Assembly (NCBI RefSeq): GCF_028743715.1
Contig: NZ_CP117996.1
Span: forward strand, 2,046,001 to 2,110,000
DNA length: 64,000 nucleotides
Direction of reading: 5' to 3'
Source: Microbacterium sp. Clip185
GTDB lineage: Bacteria > Actinomycetota > Actinomycetes > Actinomycetales > Microbacteriaceae
The position numbers and the translations under genes were made by a program. Of the stretch, positions 8,753-17,497 are shown one piece after another. The notes under the pieces were generated by a model. The model did no database searches, was not told where the DNA came from, and saw nothing but the letters and a program-made list of their open reading frames with translations. Position 1 is the first letter of the stretch. Every line of letters starts with the position of its first letter.

Positions 8753-9289
8753 ATGAGCGAGACGACGGGACGGATGCGGATCGTCGTCATGGGCGTCTCG
8801 GGGGCGGGAAAGTCGACGGTGGCGCTCGCGCTTGCCGCGCGGCTCGGCGGCGTCTATCTCGACGCGGATGATCTGCACGACGATGCGGCGCGCGCGAAGA
8901 TGGCCGCCGGGGTTGCGTTGACCGACGAGGATCGCGCGCCCTGGCTCGGTCGCGTCGGTCTCGCCTTCGGCACGGCGAGCGAGACGGGCCCCGTCGTCAT
9001 CGCCTGCTCGGCGCTTCGTCGCCGGTATCGCGATCTCATCCGTGCCGAGGCCACCGAGCCCATCTTCTTCGCCGCGCTCGAGCTCGACGAGGCCACCCTC
9101 GCGAAGCGGGTGGCTGCGCGCACAGACCACTTCATGCCGGTGAGCCTGCTCGCCTCGCAGCTCGAGACGCTCGAGTCGCTCCAGCCGGATGAGTGGGGGG
9201 TGACGGTCTCGACGCGCGACAGCGTGCCCACGGTCGTCGCACGAATCGTCGAGGCCCTCCCCTATCAGGGAACGATCGAGTCCACGTAA
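8753..9289 (+). CDS. gntK: Gluconokinase
   Basis: A 178-residue P-loop kinase that phosphorylates D-gluconate to 6-phosphogluconate, feeding the pentose phosphate pathway. Walker A is MGVSGAGKSTVA (residues about 12-23). It is followed by the family signatures DADDLHDDAAR..KMAAGVALTDEDRAPWL, CSALRRRYRDLIR and a C-terminal HFMPVSLLASQLETLE element. Length is normal. The start is fixed by the TAGGCT hexamer 7 nt upstream. The last 25 bp overlap the convergent SDR gene. Confidence 0.93.
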   Translation: MSETTGRMRIVVMGVSGAGKSTVALALAARLGGVYLDADDLHDDAARAKMAAGVALTDEDRAPWLGRVGLAFGTASETGPVVIACSALRRRYRDLIRAEATEPIFFAALELDEATLAKRVAARTDHFMPVSLLASQLETLESLQPDEWGVTVSTRDSVPTVVARIVEALPYQGTIEST

Positions 9290-10080
9290 CCGCCGTCGGC
9301 GCGCACCGCCGCGCCGGTCGTCGCCGATGCCAGTGGCGAGGCGAGGTAGACGACCAGATTGGCGATCTCGCTCGGCTCGATGAGGCGCCCCAGCAGCGAC
9401 TGCGGCCGCGCGGTGCGCATGAACTCGCGCTGTGCCTGGTCCCACGGCAGATCCCGCCCGACGACCTGCGCCACGAACTCCTCCACACCGGGGGTGTGCG
9501 TGGGCCCGGCGATGACGGCGTTGACCGTGACGCCGGTTCCTGCGGCGGCCTTCGCGAACCCGCGCGAGGCTCCGAGCACGGCGGTCTTCGAGGTGCCGTA
9601 GTGGATCATCTCGGCCGGGATGACGATGGCCGAGTCGCTCGCGATGTTCACGACGCGCCCCCATCCCCGCTGGATCATCTGCGGCAGCAGCTCACGCGTC
9701 AGGCGCACGCCCGACAGCACGTTCGTCTCGAAGAAGCGGCGCCAGGCGGCGTCGTCGATCTCCAGCGCCTCGGCCGCCTCGAAGATCCCGAGGTTGTTGA
9801 CGAGCACGTCGACGCGCCCGGCCTGCGCCACGAGGGCCGCTGCGCCTGCGTCATCGGCCGCGTCGGCCACGATGCCGCGCGCTGCATCTTCGACCTGCGC
9901 GTTGATCTCGGCGACGGCACGCGCGACGGACTCCTCGTTGCGACCGTTCACGATGACTTCTGCGCCCGCCTCCGCCAGGCGCAGAGCGATCGCGAAGCCG
10001 ATCCCTGCCGACGACGCGGTCACCAGCGCCGTCTTGCCCGTCAGATCGATCGACACCATTCCGGTTCGTTCGAGTCGCAT
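9265..10080 (-). CDS. SDR-family NAD(P)-dependent oxidoreductase
   Basis: A 271-residue classical short-chain dehydrogenase. The cofactor loop is TASSAGIG (residues about 22-29, the TGxxxGxG position), with the NNLGI motif near residue 97 and the catalytic YGTSK (Tyr-x3-Lys) near 160. The substrate is unknown. The ATG at 10080 is preceded by GGGAGAG. An ATG seven codons later (MVSIDL) is possible. The C-terminal codons overlap gntK antisense by 25 bp. Confidence 0.9.
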   Translation of the reverse strand: MRLERTGMVSIDLTGKTALVTASSAGIGFAIALRLAEAGAEVIVNGRNEESVARAVAEINAQVEDAARGIVADAADDAGAAALVAQAGRVDVLVNNLGIFEAAEALEIDDAAWRRFFETNVLSGVRLTRELLPQMIQRGWGRVVNIASDSAIVIPAEMIHYGTSKTAVLGASRGFAKAAAGTGVTVNAVIAGPTHTPGVEEFVAQVVGRDLPWDQAQREFMRTARPQSLLGRLIEPSEIANLVVYLASPLASATTGAAVRADGGYVDSIVP

Positions 10081-10175
10081 GCTCTCTCCCTCGTGTCGGC
10101 CGGCGTTCGGCGTCGGATGCGGGCGACGCTACCCGCCGCACGCGTCGTCTGTCCCCGACAGGAGTCGAGGGCCGG

Positions 10176-10475
10176 TCAGACGGCGGACGGGGTGGCGATC
10201 GATCCTCCGGCGGCACGCACTTCGATGCCCCCGTCCCGGCGGATGATCGTCGCGAACGTGCGCGTGCAGCCCCGGCACCGCACGATGGCGGCTGCCGCGT
10301 CCATCTCCACCGACCACTCGGCGAGGGCCGCGCTGCGACCGCAATGACCGCAGGTCAGCAGGAGGAGTGCCGGGTCGAGTCCGGCGAAGGCGTCCAGCAT
10401 GCCGGCGAGCGCGTTGCCGTCGACGCGTTGGGCGATGCGGCGCGGGTCGACGCGGACGTGCGGCGTGCTGTCCAT
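10176..10475 (-). CDS. DUF6510-like zinc-ribbon protein
   Basis: A 99-residue protein with two Cys-x2-Cys knuckles, TCGHCG (about residues 41-46) and RCRGC (about 66-70), which should form one zinc ribbon. The region before them (DGNALAGML) matches the actinobacterial DUF6510 pattern as I remember it. It is the last gene of a three-gene operon, and its ATG shares one base with the reductase stop (TGATG). A role in assembly or regulation of the neighbouring oxidoreductase is possible but not shown. Confidence 0.8.
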   Translation of the reverse strand: MDSTPHVRVDPRRIAQRVDGNALAGMLDAFAGLDPALLLLTCGHCGRSAALAEWSVEMDAAAAIVRCRGCTRTFATIIRRDGGIEVRAAGGSIATPSAV

Positions 10476-11197
10476 CAGGATCCTCCGAACCTCTCGGTCT
10501 TCACGCGAGCGGGATCGTGTCCCGCCGCGACCATCGCATCGGCGGCCGCCTCGACGAAGCTCGTCGGACCGCAGATGAACGTCAGCGGATGCTGCGCGGG
10601 CATCCACGTGGTCTGCGCGATGCGCTCCGCATCCAGCCGCCCGACCCGTCCGGGCCATCCGGTGGGCGCCTGACGGGTGTAGGCCCACGTCACATCGAGG
10701 CCGGCGGCGCCCAGCCGCTCGACCTCGTCGCGGTAGAGGGCGTCGGCCGCCGTGCGCACCGAGTACAGCAGCCGGAACGGCGCACCGATGCCTGCGACCT
10801 CCCGCGCGCGCGCCATGGCGAGCAGCGGCACAATGCCGGAGCCGCCCGCGATGAGCTGCACGGGCGACGGGTCGGCGGCATCCCACACGAAGTAGGCGCC
10901 GAGCGGGCCCTTGACCTCGAGCGCGTCGCCGGGCTCGGCAACACGGACGAGGTAGGGCGACACCTCCCCCTCGGGGATCTCGTCGACGGCGATCTCGACG
11001 CTCTCCCCCGGCCCGAAGGAGGCGATCGAGTACGAGCGCTCGGCCTGATAGCCGTCGGGCGCCGTGAGGCGGATGTCGAGGTGCTGTCCGGGAGCGTTTC
11101 CCGGCCAGCCCGGGACGGCGAGCGTCAGCACGCGACCGTGCGCGGTGTCGGGTACGGCTGAGGCGACCCGCGCGGCGAGCCAGTCGCTGGTTCTCAC
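10475..11197 (-). CDS. FNR-like FAD/NAD(P) oxidoreductase
   Basis: A 240-residue flavoprotein reductase that carries electrons between NAD(P)H and a partner. The FAD domain has RSYSIAS (the RxYS motif, about residue 52). The nucleotide domain has GGSGIVPLLAM (about 107) and the C-terminal CGPTSFVE motif followed by an aromatic ERFGGS end. The GTG start forms GTGA with the stop of the upstream molybdopterin gene. There is no 2Fe-2S domain, so the likely partner is the molybdoenzyme encoded just upstream. Confidence 0.9.
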   Translation of the reverse strand: MRTSDWLAARVASAVPDTAHGRVLTLAVPGWPGNAPGQHLDIRLTAPDGYQAERSYSIASFGPGESVEIAVDEIPEGEVSPYLVRVAEPGDALEVKGPLGAYFVWDAADPSPVQLIAGGSGIVPLLAMARAREVAGIGAPFRLLYSVRTAADALYRDEVERLGAAGLDVTWAYTRQAPTGWPGRVGRLDAERIAQTTWMPAQHPLTFICGPTSFVEAAADAMVAAGHDPARVKTERFGGS

Positions 11198-11787
11198 CAG
11201 TAGCGTTCCTCTGTCCACGGGTCGCCGTGCAGGTTGTAGCCGTTCTGCTCCCAGAAGCCCGGGTCGTCGTGCTTCTGCATGCTGAGCCCGCGCACCCATT
11301 TGGCGCTCTTCCAGAAGTAGAGATGCGGCACGAGGAGTCGCGCGGGGCCGCCGTGCTCCGGATCGAGCGGCTTGCCGTCGAACGAGTACGCGATCCATGC
11401 CTTCCCGCCGCGCAGGTCCGCCATGGGCACATTCGTCGTGTAGCCGCCGTACGAGTGCGCCATGGCGTACTCGTACGAGGTGTCGATGCCGGCGAACAGC
11501 GTGTCGATGGAGACGCCGCGCCAGGTCGTGTCGAGCTTCGACCAACGCGTCACGCAGTGGATGTCGGTGTGGACGTCCTCGGCGGGAAGGTCGAGGAACT
11601 CGGACCAGCTCCAGGAAGTGACCTGCCCCGATTCGGTGCGGATCGAGAACGACCACTCGCTCTCCGGGATGCGCGGGGTGGGTCCGGCGGAGAGGACGGG
11701 GAAGTCGGCGGTGAGGTACTGACCCGGTGGGAGCCTCGGGTCCGACTCCCGCCGCCGTCCGCCGAATCCGCGTGTGAACTCCGCCAT
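11194..11787 (-). CDS. Sulfite-oxidase-like molybdopterin-dependent oxidoreductase
   Basis: A 197-residue, soluble, single-domain protein of the oxidoreductase molybdopterin-binding fold. The Mo-ligand cysteine is in DIHCVTRWSKLDTTWRG (about residues 76-92). Next come an SYGGYTTNVP segment and PARLLVPHLYFWKSAKW, both family hallmarks. No Tat or Sec signal is visible, unlike MsrP/YedY. The substrate is unknown. It is the first gene of an operon with the FNR-like reductase and the DUF6510-like protein. The ATG has a GGAG ribosome site 8 nt upstream. Confidence 0.9.
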   Translation of the reverse strand: MAEFTRGFGGRRRESDPRLPPGQYLTADFPVLSAGPTPRIPESEWSFSIRTESGQVTSWSWSEFLDLPAEDVHTDIHCVTRWSKLDTTWRGVSIDTLFAGIDTSYEYAMAHSYGGYTTNVPMADLRGGKAWIAYSFDGKPLDPEHGGPARLLVPHLYFWKSAKWVRGLSMQKHDDPGFWEQNGYNLHGDPWTEERYW

Positions 11788-11995
11788 GACCGTCTCCGTC
11801 TCGTCGTTGGCTCAGGGTAGCGCCGCCGCCCGCGGTCGAGAACCCTCTCCTCCGATCGAAGTCTGCCGCGTTGAGCCGTGAACACACGGCACCCGTGTCG
11901 AGGCGATGCTCGACACGGGTCGCACCCCGCGCCTGCGCCCCGCTCTAGCCTGTGAGGGATGCGGCCGTGCACAGGTGCGGTCGGGAAGGCGGAGC

Positions 11996-13210
11996 ATGTC
12001 GCAGGTGCGCACCAGCAATCGGAAGGTGTCCCACGGGGCGGGATTCTGGATCGTCGCGATCGCTTTCCTGCTGGTGATGGCGTACTCGACGGTGCCGACC
12101 CCGCTGTATCCGCTCTACCAGGAGCTCGATCACTTTCCCGTGTCGATCGTCACGGTGATCTTCGCGGCGTATGCGGTGGGTGTCGTCTTCAGCCTGTTCT
12201 TCCTCGGTCACATCAGCGACTGGACCGGGCGGCGACGGATGCTGGTGATCGCCGTGCTGGTGTCCGCAGTGTCGGCGGTCATGTTCCTCGCCGTGATGAG
12301 CGTGCCGGGTCTGATCGCGGCCCGACTGGTCAACGGTGTCAGCGTCGGGATCCTGACCGCGACGGCGACGGCGCACCTCGGGGAGCTGCGCCAGGCGGCA
12401 CGGCCCGACGAGAACGCGATCGTGGCGGCATCCGTCGCGGGAGCGGCGAACATCGGGGGCCTCGCTCTGGGTCCGCTCATCGGAGGGTTGTTCGCCGAGT
12501 TCCTGCCCGACCCGCTCGTGCTCCCCCACGCCGTCTTCCTCGTCGTGCTGCTGCTGGCTGCGGTCGCCCTGCTCGCTGTCCCCGAGACGGTGGCGACGCC
12601 AGAGCCGCGGCCCGCGTATCGACCCCAGCGCCTGGCGGCGCCGCCCGCATCCCGCCGGATCTTCATCGCCGCGGGATTCGGCGCCTTCGCCGGCTTCGCC
12701 CTGTTCGGCCTGTTCACCTCTCTCGCCCCGACCTTCCTCGCCGGCACCTTCGACCAGCACGATCACCTCGTCGCCGGCGCGACGACGTTCTCCGTCTTCG
12801 GAGCGGCGGCCGCGGCGCAGGTGCTGCTCGCCCGCGTGCCCGTGCGCGTGCAGCTCGGGATCGCCCGGCTCGCATGCGCCGTGGGCCTCGTTCTCGTCGC
12901 CGCAGGTGCCGTGCTGCCCAACCTCGCACTTTTCCTCGTCGGCGGCGTGGTGTCGGGGGTGGGTGTCGGGCTCCTGTTCAAGGCGTCGATCGCGACCGCG
13001 TCGGCCCTGGCAGACCCGTCGCGGCGCGGTGAGACGCTCGCGCTCATCTTCCTGATCGCCTATTGCGGGCTGGCACTGCCGGTTCTCGCCGTCGGCGTCT
13101 TCCTGACCTTCGTCGACCAGACGGTGGTCCTTCTGATCTTCGCAGCGCTGGTCTTCGTCGCTACGGTGGTGGCGGCCACGATGATGCGAGCGAGAAAGGC
13201 ACAGGCATGA
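11996..13210 (+). CDS. MFS transporter, 12-helix type
   Basis: A 404-residue membrane protein with about 12 hydrophobic helices. Helix 1 (FWIVAIAFLLVMAYSTVP) is followed by TPLYPLYQ. The loop 2-3 motif GHISDWTGRRRM is the MFS motif A. It probably exports a drug or sugar. The start ATG at 11996 has a strong site (GGAAGGCGGAG). Its stop overlaps the next start as ATGA, so it is co-translated with the zinc-finger protein. Confidence 0.9.
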   Translation: MSQVRTSNRKVSHGAGFWIVAIAFLLVMAYSTVPTPLYPLYQELDHFPVSIVTVIFAAYAVGVVFSLFFLGHISDWTGRRRMLVIAVLVSAVSAVMFLAVMSVPGLIAARLVNGVSVGILTATATAHLGELRQAARPDENAIVAASVAGAANIGGLALGPLIGGLFAEFLPDPLVLPHAVFLVVLLLAAVALLAVPETVATPEPRPAYRPQRLAAPPASRRIFIAAGFGAFAGFALFGLFTSLAPTFLAGTFDQHDHLVAGATTFSVFGAAAAAQVLLARVPVRVQLGIARLACAVGLVLVAAGAVLPNLALFLVGGVVSGVGVGLLFKASIATASALADPSRRGETLALIFLIAYCGLALPVLAVGVFLTFVDQTVVLLIFAALVFVATVVAATMMRARKAQA

Positions 13211-13557
13211 GCGATTCGACCCAGATCAGAACTGATGTGCCGCCCAGCGGCACGGGATGCGTCGAGTGCGAGCAGACGGGCAGTTGGTGGCTGCATCTGC
13301 GCCGTTGTGCCGCCTGCGGCCATGTGGGCTGCTGCGACGACTCGCTCGGCAAGCACGCCACTGCGCATTGGCGCGCCACCGGGCATCGCATCATGCAGAG
13401 CTTTGAGCCCGGCGAGGACTGGTTCTGGGACTACGAGTCCGAGACCATGGCGTCTGGCCCCGAGCTCGCGCCCGCCCACTCGCATCCCGTGTCGCAGACC
13501 GCACCCGGTCCCGCGGATCGGGTGCCCGCCGACTGGCAGTCGCTGCTGCGGGACTGA
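13207..13557 (+). CDS. UBP-type zinc finger protein
   Basis: A 116-residue protein. Residues 18-60 hold the UBP zinc-finger ligands: Cys18, Cys21, Cys34, Cys37, Cys42/43, His50, His54 and His60, with the typical GHVGCCDDS and KHATAHWRATGHRIMQSFE segments. In bacteria these small proteins have no ubiquitin to bind, and their role is unknown. The C-terminal 45 residues look disordered. It is coupled by an ATGA overlap to the MFS transporter upstream. Confidence 0.88.
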   Translation: MSDSTQIRTDVPPSGTGCVECEQTGSWWLHLRRCAACGHVGCCDDSLGKHATAHWRATGHRIMQSFEPGEDWFWDYESETMASGPELAPAHSHPVSQTAPGPADRVPADWQSLLRD

Positions 13558-13576
13558 CCGCGCGCGCCCACCGCGT

Positions 13577-14314
13577 TCAGGCGAGGTTCGCCGCCACGCG
13601 CACGATGAGGGCGGCTACCTCGGCGGGGTGCGTGTGCATGAGCAGGTGCGGGCCCTCGAGTTCGAGGATCTGGCGGACCCCCGCGCGCTCGTAAGCCCAA
13701 CGCAGGGCATCCGGGTTCACGACGCGGTCGGCGAGGCCGATCACGCCCCAAGAGGGTGTCGTGCGCCACGCCGCCGCCTGAGCCGGCTCGCTGAGGACCG
13801 CGGCGTCGAGCGGTCGCTGGGTCACGGCGAGCACGTCGGCTTCGTCGTCGGGCAGTCCCGCGGCAGCGAGGAAGGCGAACTCCCTCTCGTCTACGGAGAT
13901 GTCGCGGCGCGTGCCGTCGCCGAGCTCCGGGTAGGCCACCTCGCGGAAGAACTCGACCGCGGGCGCCGGGGCGAACCGCGCGTGGATCTCCGCCGCGCTC
14001 TCGCCCTCGTCCAGCACGTACCCGCTCACGAACACCACGGCGGCGACGTTCTTGCAGCGCCCCGCGACACCGACCACGGTGGCCCCATAGGAGTGTCCGA
14101 CGAGCACGACCGGCCCCGGGATGCGGGACACGAACGCGCTGACGTAGTCGGCGTCGGCGGCGAGGCTCCGGTTGGAGATGGCGGGCACCCGTACCTGGAA
14201 GCCGGCGCCCTGAAGCCGCAACGCGACGGGCGACCAGCTCGCCCCGTCCGCGAATGCACCGTGCACCAGCACGATCGTCGGCATCTCGGCCACCACGATC
14301 ACCTCGTCTCGCAT
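13577..14314 (-). CDS. Alpha/beta hydrolase, EstC-like
   Basis: A 245-residue serine hydrolase. The oxyanion segment is VLVHGAFADGASW (about residues 15-27). The nucleophile elbow is GHSYG (about 73-77), and the C-terminal His is in GPHLLMHTHP. It resembles salicylate-esterase/EstC-type enzymes. The substrate is unknown. It lies 15 nt downstream of a second hydrolase and probably shares the PucR operon. The true start may be the internal ATG before PTIVLVHG. Confidence 0.87.
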   Translation of the reverse strand: MRDEVIVVAEMPTIVLVHGAFADGASWSPVALRLQGAGFQVRVPAISNRSLAADADYVSAFVSRIPGPVVLVGHSYGATVVGVAGRCKNVAAVVFVSGYVLDEGESAAEIHARFAPAPAVEFFREVAYPELGDGTRRDISVDEREFAFLAAAGLPDDEADVLAVTQRPLDAAVLSEPAQAAAWRTTPSWGVIGLADRVVNPDALRWAYERAGVRQILELEGPHLLMHTHPAEVAALIVRVAANLA

Positions 14315-14329
14315 CTGATCGCTTCGACG

Positions 14330-15244
14330 CTAGACGTGCACGGGCCGCGACGCCTGCGACCGGGTGTCCCCTCTTTTCTCGACGCGTGTCGAAGCGGTGC
14401 TCGCCGCACCGCAGAGGAACGCGTCGACGAGAGCGTTGAACGCTTCCGTCGCCTCGAGGAACGGGAAGTGCGACGACGCGGCGTCCCGCCCGAACACGTG
14501 CACGAGGGCGCCAGGGATGCGGGCGGCGAGCTCGCGCTGCGAGCGCACGCCGACATGGCTCCCCTCGCAGCCGATCACGAGAACAGGGACGTCGATGCGT
14601 CCGAGCACGTCCGTCCAGTCCTGCGTGGCGTGATCGATGAGCAACGGGACGGCGGCGTGGACGGGCGTGTGTCGGATCTGTTCCGAAACCAGCCGCCACA
14701 GCCGGTCCTCGACCGGCTCGCTGAACATCGACCTGACGAAGCTCTGCACGACATCGCCGCTCTCGTCGGTGGCGATGGATGCGGCGAGCCGGCTCAGACC
14801 CTCGATCGGCAGGATCGCGCCGGTCTCGGCCGAACGCTCCGCCGTGGTCCACGGCCAGGCGATGACCGCGGCGGGCTGATCGACGATCACCAGCGAGCGC
14901 ACGCGCGCGGAGCCGAACAGCTCGAGGTAGGACCAGGTGACGGATGCACCCATGGACCAACCGAGGAGGTCCGCCTGCTCGATTTCGAGGGCGTCCAGCA
15001 CGTCTCGGAGATCGGCCGCGAGCCGTGCGATGCGGTAGCCGTGGTCGGGCTTGTCGGAGAGCCCGTGCCCGCGCATGTCGTAGGCGATCACCCGGCGCGC
15101 ACCGGCGAGCCCGGTGAGCTGCCCGTCGAAGAGCGCCGCGGTCTGCCCCCAGCCGTGAAGCAGGATCAGCGGGATGCCGCCCCCGCCGGTGTCCGACACG
15201 CGCAGCCGCACGCCGTCGGAGGTCGTGACCACGCTGCCGGCCAT
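14330..15244 (-). CDS. Alpha/beta hydrolase
   Basis: A 304-residue hydrolase. The oxyanion motif is LLHGWGQTAA, followed by YDMRGHGLSDKP (strand 4 turn), the nucleophile elbow GWSMG (about residue 97) and an acid in VIGCEGSH/AFNALVD context; the late His is in SSHFPFLEATEAF. The start ATG shares one base with the PucR stop (TGATG), so the two are coupled. The C-terminal 25 residues after VDAFL are polar and probably disordered. Confidence 0.87.
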   Translation of the reverse strand: MAGSVVTTSDGVRLRVSDTGGGGIPLILLHGWGQTAALFDGQLTGLAGARRVIAYDMRGHGLSDKPDHGYRIARLAADLRDVLDALEIEQADLLGWSMGASVTWSYLELFGSARVRSLVIVDQPAAVIAWPWTTAERSAETGAILPIEGLSRLAASIATDESGDVVQSFVRSMFSEPVEDRLWRLVSEQIRHTPVHAAVPLLIDHATQDWTDVLGRIDVPVLVIGCEGSHVGVRSQRELAARIPGALVHVFGRDAASSHFPFLEATEAFNALVDAFLCGAASTASTRVEKRGDTRSQASRPVHV

Positions 15245-16404
15245 CAGATCCTCCCCGAATGCTCCCAGTAGGCGGCGAGTTTCAGCGCGAGATGGAGCGT
15301 GCTGCGGGAGAGGCCGTCATCGAGCGCCTCGCGCACCGGTTCGGGCATGTTCTCGAGCCGGTAGTAGAGCGTGGTGCGGTGGATGTGCAGCACGTCGCAC
15401 ACCTCCCGGACGCGGCCCGCGCCGTCGAGGAACGCCTCGATCGTCTGCCGGCGCAGCGGATCGGCATCGTTCAGCAGCACGTGCGCCGCCGGTGAGAACC
15501 GGGCGAGCCGGCTGGGATCGGCGATGATGTCGGAGATCAGCAACCAGGGTCCGATCTCCTCTGCGGCGGCGCGTCCGCCCAGCGACGGCAGCACCTCGGC
15601 GACCGCCGCGGCCGCGATGGCCCGATCGGCGACCTCGCGCAGGTCGTTGTCCTCTCGCGTGAGGCTGGCGGAGCCGATGGCCCGAAGGAGCACGTCCTCC
15701 GCCGCTGTCTCTGCCGCGATCGCCGCATCCGTCGCATCGGTGTCCGACGCGTGTCCGAGAAACAGCAGGGATGCGCCGTCCTCCCCCAGGAACGTGAGAC
15801 GCACGCCGGCGAGGTTCTCGAGCGCTCGCCCGAGCGCCGCCCGCTGCACCACGCCGGTGTCGTAGCCCACAGCCACCGCGCGCACGACGCTGCCGGGTCC
15901 GCGTTCCACGCCGTACGAGCGCACCGCGGCGGTGAGCGCCTCGCGGCGTGCGAGCACGTCCGGTGCCAGCAGATCCCTCATGACGGCGGTGCGCACGGAC
16001 ACCGTGGCCGTGCGCGAATGGGTGATGAGCAGGTCACGTGAGACCGCGACGGCCGCGTCGATCGCGCGGTAGTCGTGCTCCGTGAGGGCGGGCATTCCGC
16101 CCGTGATGAGCCACAGGACACCCACCGGCTCGTCGTCCGTCCAGATCGGGATGGCGAGGCGTTCACGGGCGTTGAAGCGCGTCAGGTCGATCGTCAGCGG
16201 ACGTCGAGACTGCAGCAGTCGCAGGCTCTCGAGGTACGCGCGCTCGGCGGGGGCGGTCTGGCGACGAAGCAGGGCGCGCGCGCGGACCTCGTCGATCTCG
16301 TCACCCTGCGCGGACGCCGCGACCGGACGGTAGGCGAGGTCGTTGATGACGACCGAGCGACCGAGCGTTTCCGCCAGTTCGTCGACGACGTCTTGCAGGT
16401 TCAT
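15244..16404 (-). CDS. PucR-family transcriptional regulator
   Basis: A 386-residue activator. Its N-terminal two-thirds is a sensory region. The C-terminal PucR-type helix-turn-helix (residues about 320-380) has VREVCDVLHIHRTTLYYRLENM, the hallmark of this family. It probably controls the two downstream hydrolases, whose genes overlap its stop. No good ribosome site precedes its ATG. Instead, a 16-codon leader ORF with a strong site ends in an ATGA overlap with this start, so translation is probably coupled to the leader. Confidence 0.9.
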   Translation of the reverse strand: MNLQDVVDELAETLGRSVVINDLAYRPVAASAQGDEIDEVRARALLRRQTAPAERAYLESLRLLQSRRPLTIDLTRFNARERLAIPIWTDDEPVGVLWLITGGMPALTEHDYRAIDAAVAVSRDLLITHSRTATVSVRTAVMRDLLAPDVLARREALTAAVRSYGVERGPGSVVRAVAVGYDTGVVQRAALGRALENLAGVRLTFLGEDGASLLFLGHASDTDATDAAIAAETAAEDVLLRAIGSASLTREDNDLREVADRAIAAAAVAEVLPSLGGRAAAEEIGPWLLISDIIADPSRLARFSPAAHVLLNDADPLRRQTIEAFLDGAGRVREVCDVLHIHRTTLYYRLENMPEPVREALDDGLSRSTLHLALKLAAYWEHSGRI

Positions 16405-16451
16405 TGCGCAAGGACCGCTCGGACAGGGAAAGACGTGGGGGGAAACGTCAT
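16401..16451 (-). CDS. 16-codon leader ORF upstream of PucR
   Basis: A short ORF (Pro/Val-rich, 16 residues) preceded by AAGGAG at 16457-16462, 5 nt from its ATG. Its TGA overlaps the PucR ATG as ATGA. PucR itself lacks a ribosome site, so this leader probably delivers ribosomes to it. The peptide sequence may not matter. I see no run of identical rare codons that would point to attenuation. Confidence 0.55.
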   Translation of the reverse strand: MTFPPTSFPVRAVLAQ

Positions 16452-16485
16452 GGGTGCTCCTTCGTGAGGATCGACACCCGGAACG

Positions 16486-17343
16486 CTACCGAGGGGTTGC
16501 GGAGGGCTGGGAGGCCCGGGTAGTACCACTTTCCGTCGCCGCCAGCCGCTCGACGAGCCGTGAGAAGACGGTGGCCGCCAGCGACTGCGGCGGCGCCGCC
16601 ATGACGGTCATGATGTAGCCGGGCAGGGAGCGCACGCTGAAGTTCTGGATCTCGACCTCGAGCGCTCCGAGCCCTTCGACGATGATCGAGATCTGCGCGT
16701 CCTCGGGGCCCGATACGTCGTGACGTTCCCAGATCCGCACGAAGTCCTCGTCGTGCGAGAGCTCCTGGATGATCTCCTTCAGCCGCGGCGAGTCCGGGTC
16801 GGCGTCGCGCCGGAGGGTCGCGACGGCGGCCCTGGTCATGGACTCCCACTGATCGAGCGTGCGTTTCATGCGGTCGTTGAAGAGGTTGATCACGACGTTC
16901 TGGCCCGCAGCCAATCCCCCGAAGCCGAAGGCTGCGGCCAGTGGATTGGCCACGACGACGTCACGGTGACGGTCCGACATGTAGGCGGGTGTGTGGGTCC
17001 ACTGCGCCAGCACGCGCGCGATCTGGTCGGCGACCGCCGCATCCTCCGGTTCCGGCAGGGCGGGGGTGCCTGCGGCGAGGCGTCCGAGGTAGGCGCGCGA
17101 CTCCGCATCCAGGCCGAGGACGCCCGCAAGTGCGCGCAGCACCTGGTCGGAGGGACGCGCACCGCGCCCCTGCTCGAGACGGAGGTAGTACTCCGCACTG
17201 ATGCCGGCCAGCTGCGCGACCTCATCGCGCCGCAAGCCCGGCACGCGCCGGCCCGGAGCGCGCTCGAGGCCCACCTCTTCGGGCTGGCGCACATTGCGCC
17301 GCGCGCGCAGATAGTCGCCCAGCGCGACGCGTTCTCGTTCCAT
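16486..17343 (-). CDS. XRE-type regulator with MmyB-like ligand-binding domain
   Basis: A 285-residue repressor-like protein. Residues about 8-75 form the helix-turn-helix (RRDEVAQLAGISAEYYLRLEQGRG). Residues about 105-270 match the MmyB-like C-terminal domain. The ATG (17343) has GGGGAAGGA upstream. It is divergent from the DyP-encapsulin operon across 201 bp with repeats and a palindrome, so it may control both itself and that operon (inference). A paralogue lies at 24513-25349. Confidence 0.9.
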   Translation of the reverse strand: MERERVALGDYLRARRNVRQPEEVGLERAPGRRVPGLRRDEVAQLAGISAEYYLRLEQGRGARPSDQVLRALAGVLGLDAESRAYLGRLAAGTPALPEPEDAAVADQIARVLAQWTHTPAYMSDRHRDVVVANPLAAAFGFGGLAAGQNVVINLFNDRMKRTLDQWESMTRAAVATLRRDADPDSPRLKEIIQELSHDEDFVRIWERHDVSGPEDAQISIIVEGLGALEVEIQNFSVRSLPGYIMTVMAAPPQSLAATVFSRLVERLAATESGTTRASQPSATPR

Positions 17344-17377
17344 GACAGTCCTTCCCCGCAGAGAAGAATGTACGTGA

Positions 17378-17393
17378 TGGAGCGGGCGCTCCA
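17378..17393. promoter_or_regulatory. Palindrome, candidate XRE operator
   Basis: Perfect inverted repeat TGGAGCG-GG-CGCTCCA, 35 bp upstream of the XRE start. Position and symmetry suit an autoregulatory operator. No binding data. Confidence 0.4.
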
Positions 17394-17442
17394 CATCCCC
17401 CGTGCGCTCAACCGACGTCCCCCACACCGACGGAGCCTTCAC

Positions 17443-17474
17443 CGGGTGTCGGGTGGATGTTCGTCGGGTGTCGG
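17443..17474 (+). promoter_or_regulatory. Two CGGGTGTCGG direct repeats upstream of the DyP gene
   Basis: Identical 10-mers at 17443-17452 and 17465-17474 start 22 bp apart, about two helical turns, so they face the same side of the DNA. They lie just upstream of the candidate -10 at 17498, which suits an activator or repressor site. Confidence 0.4.
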
Positions 17475-17497
17475 AGCGCTCCCACACCGCGCCGCGC

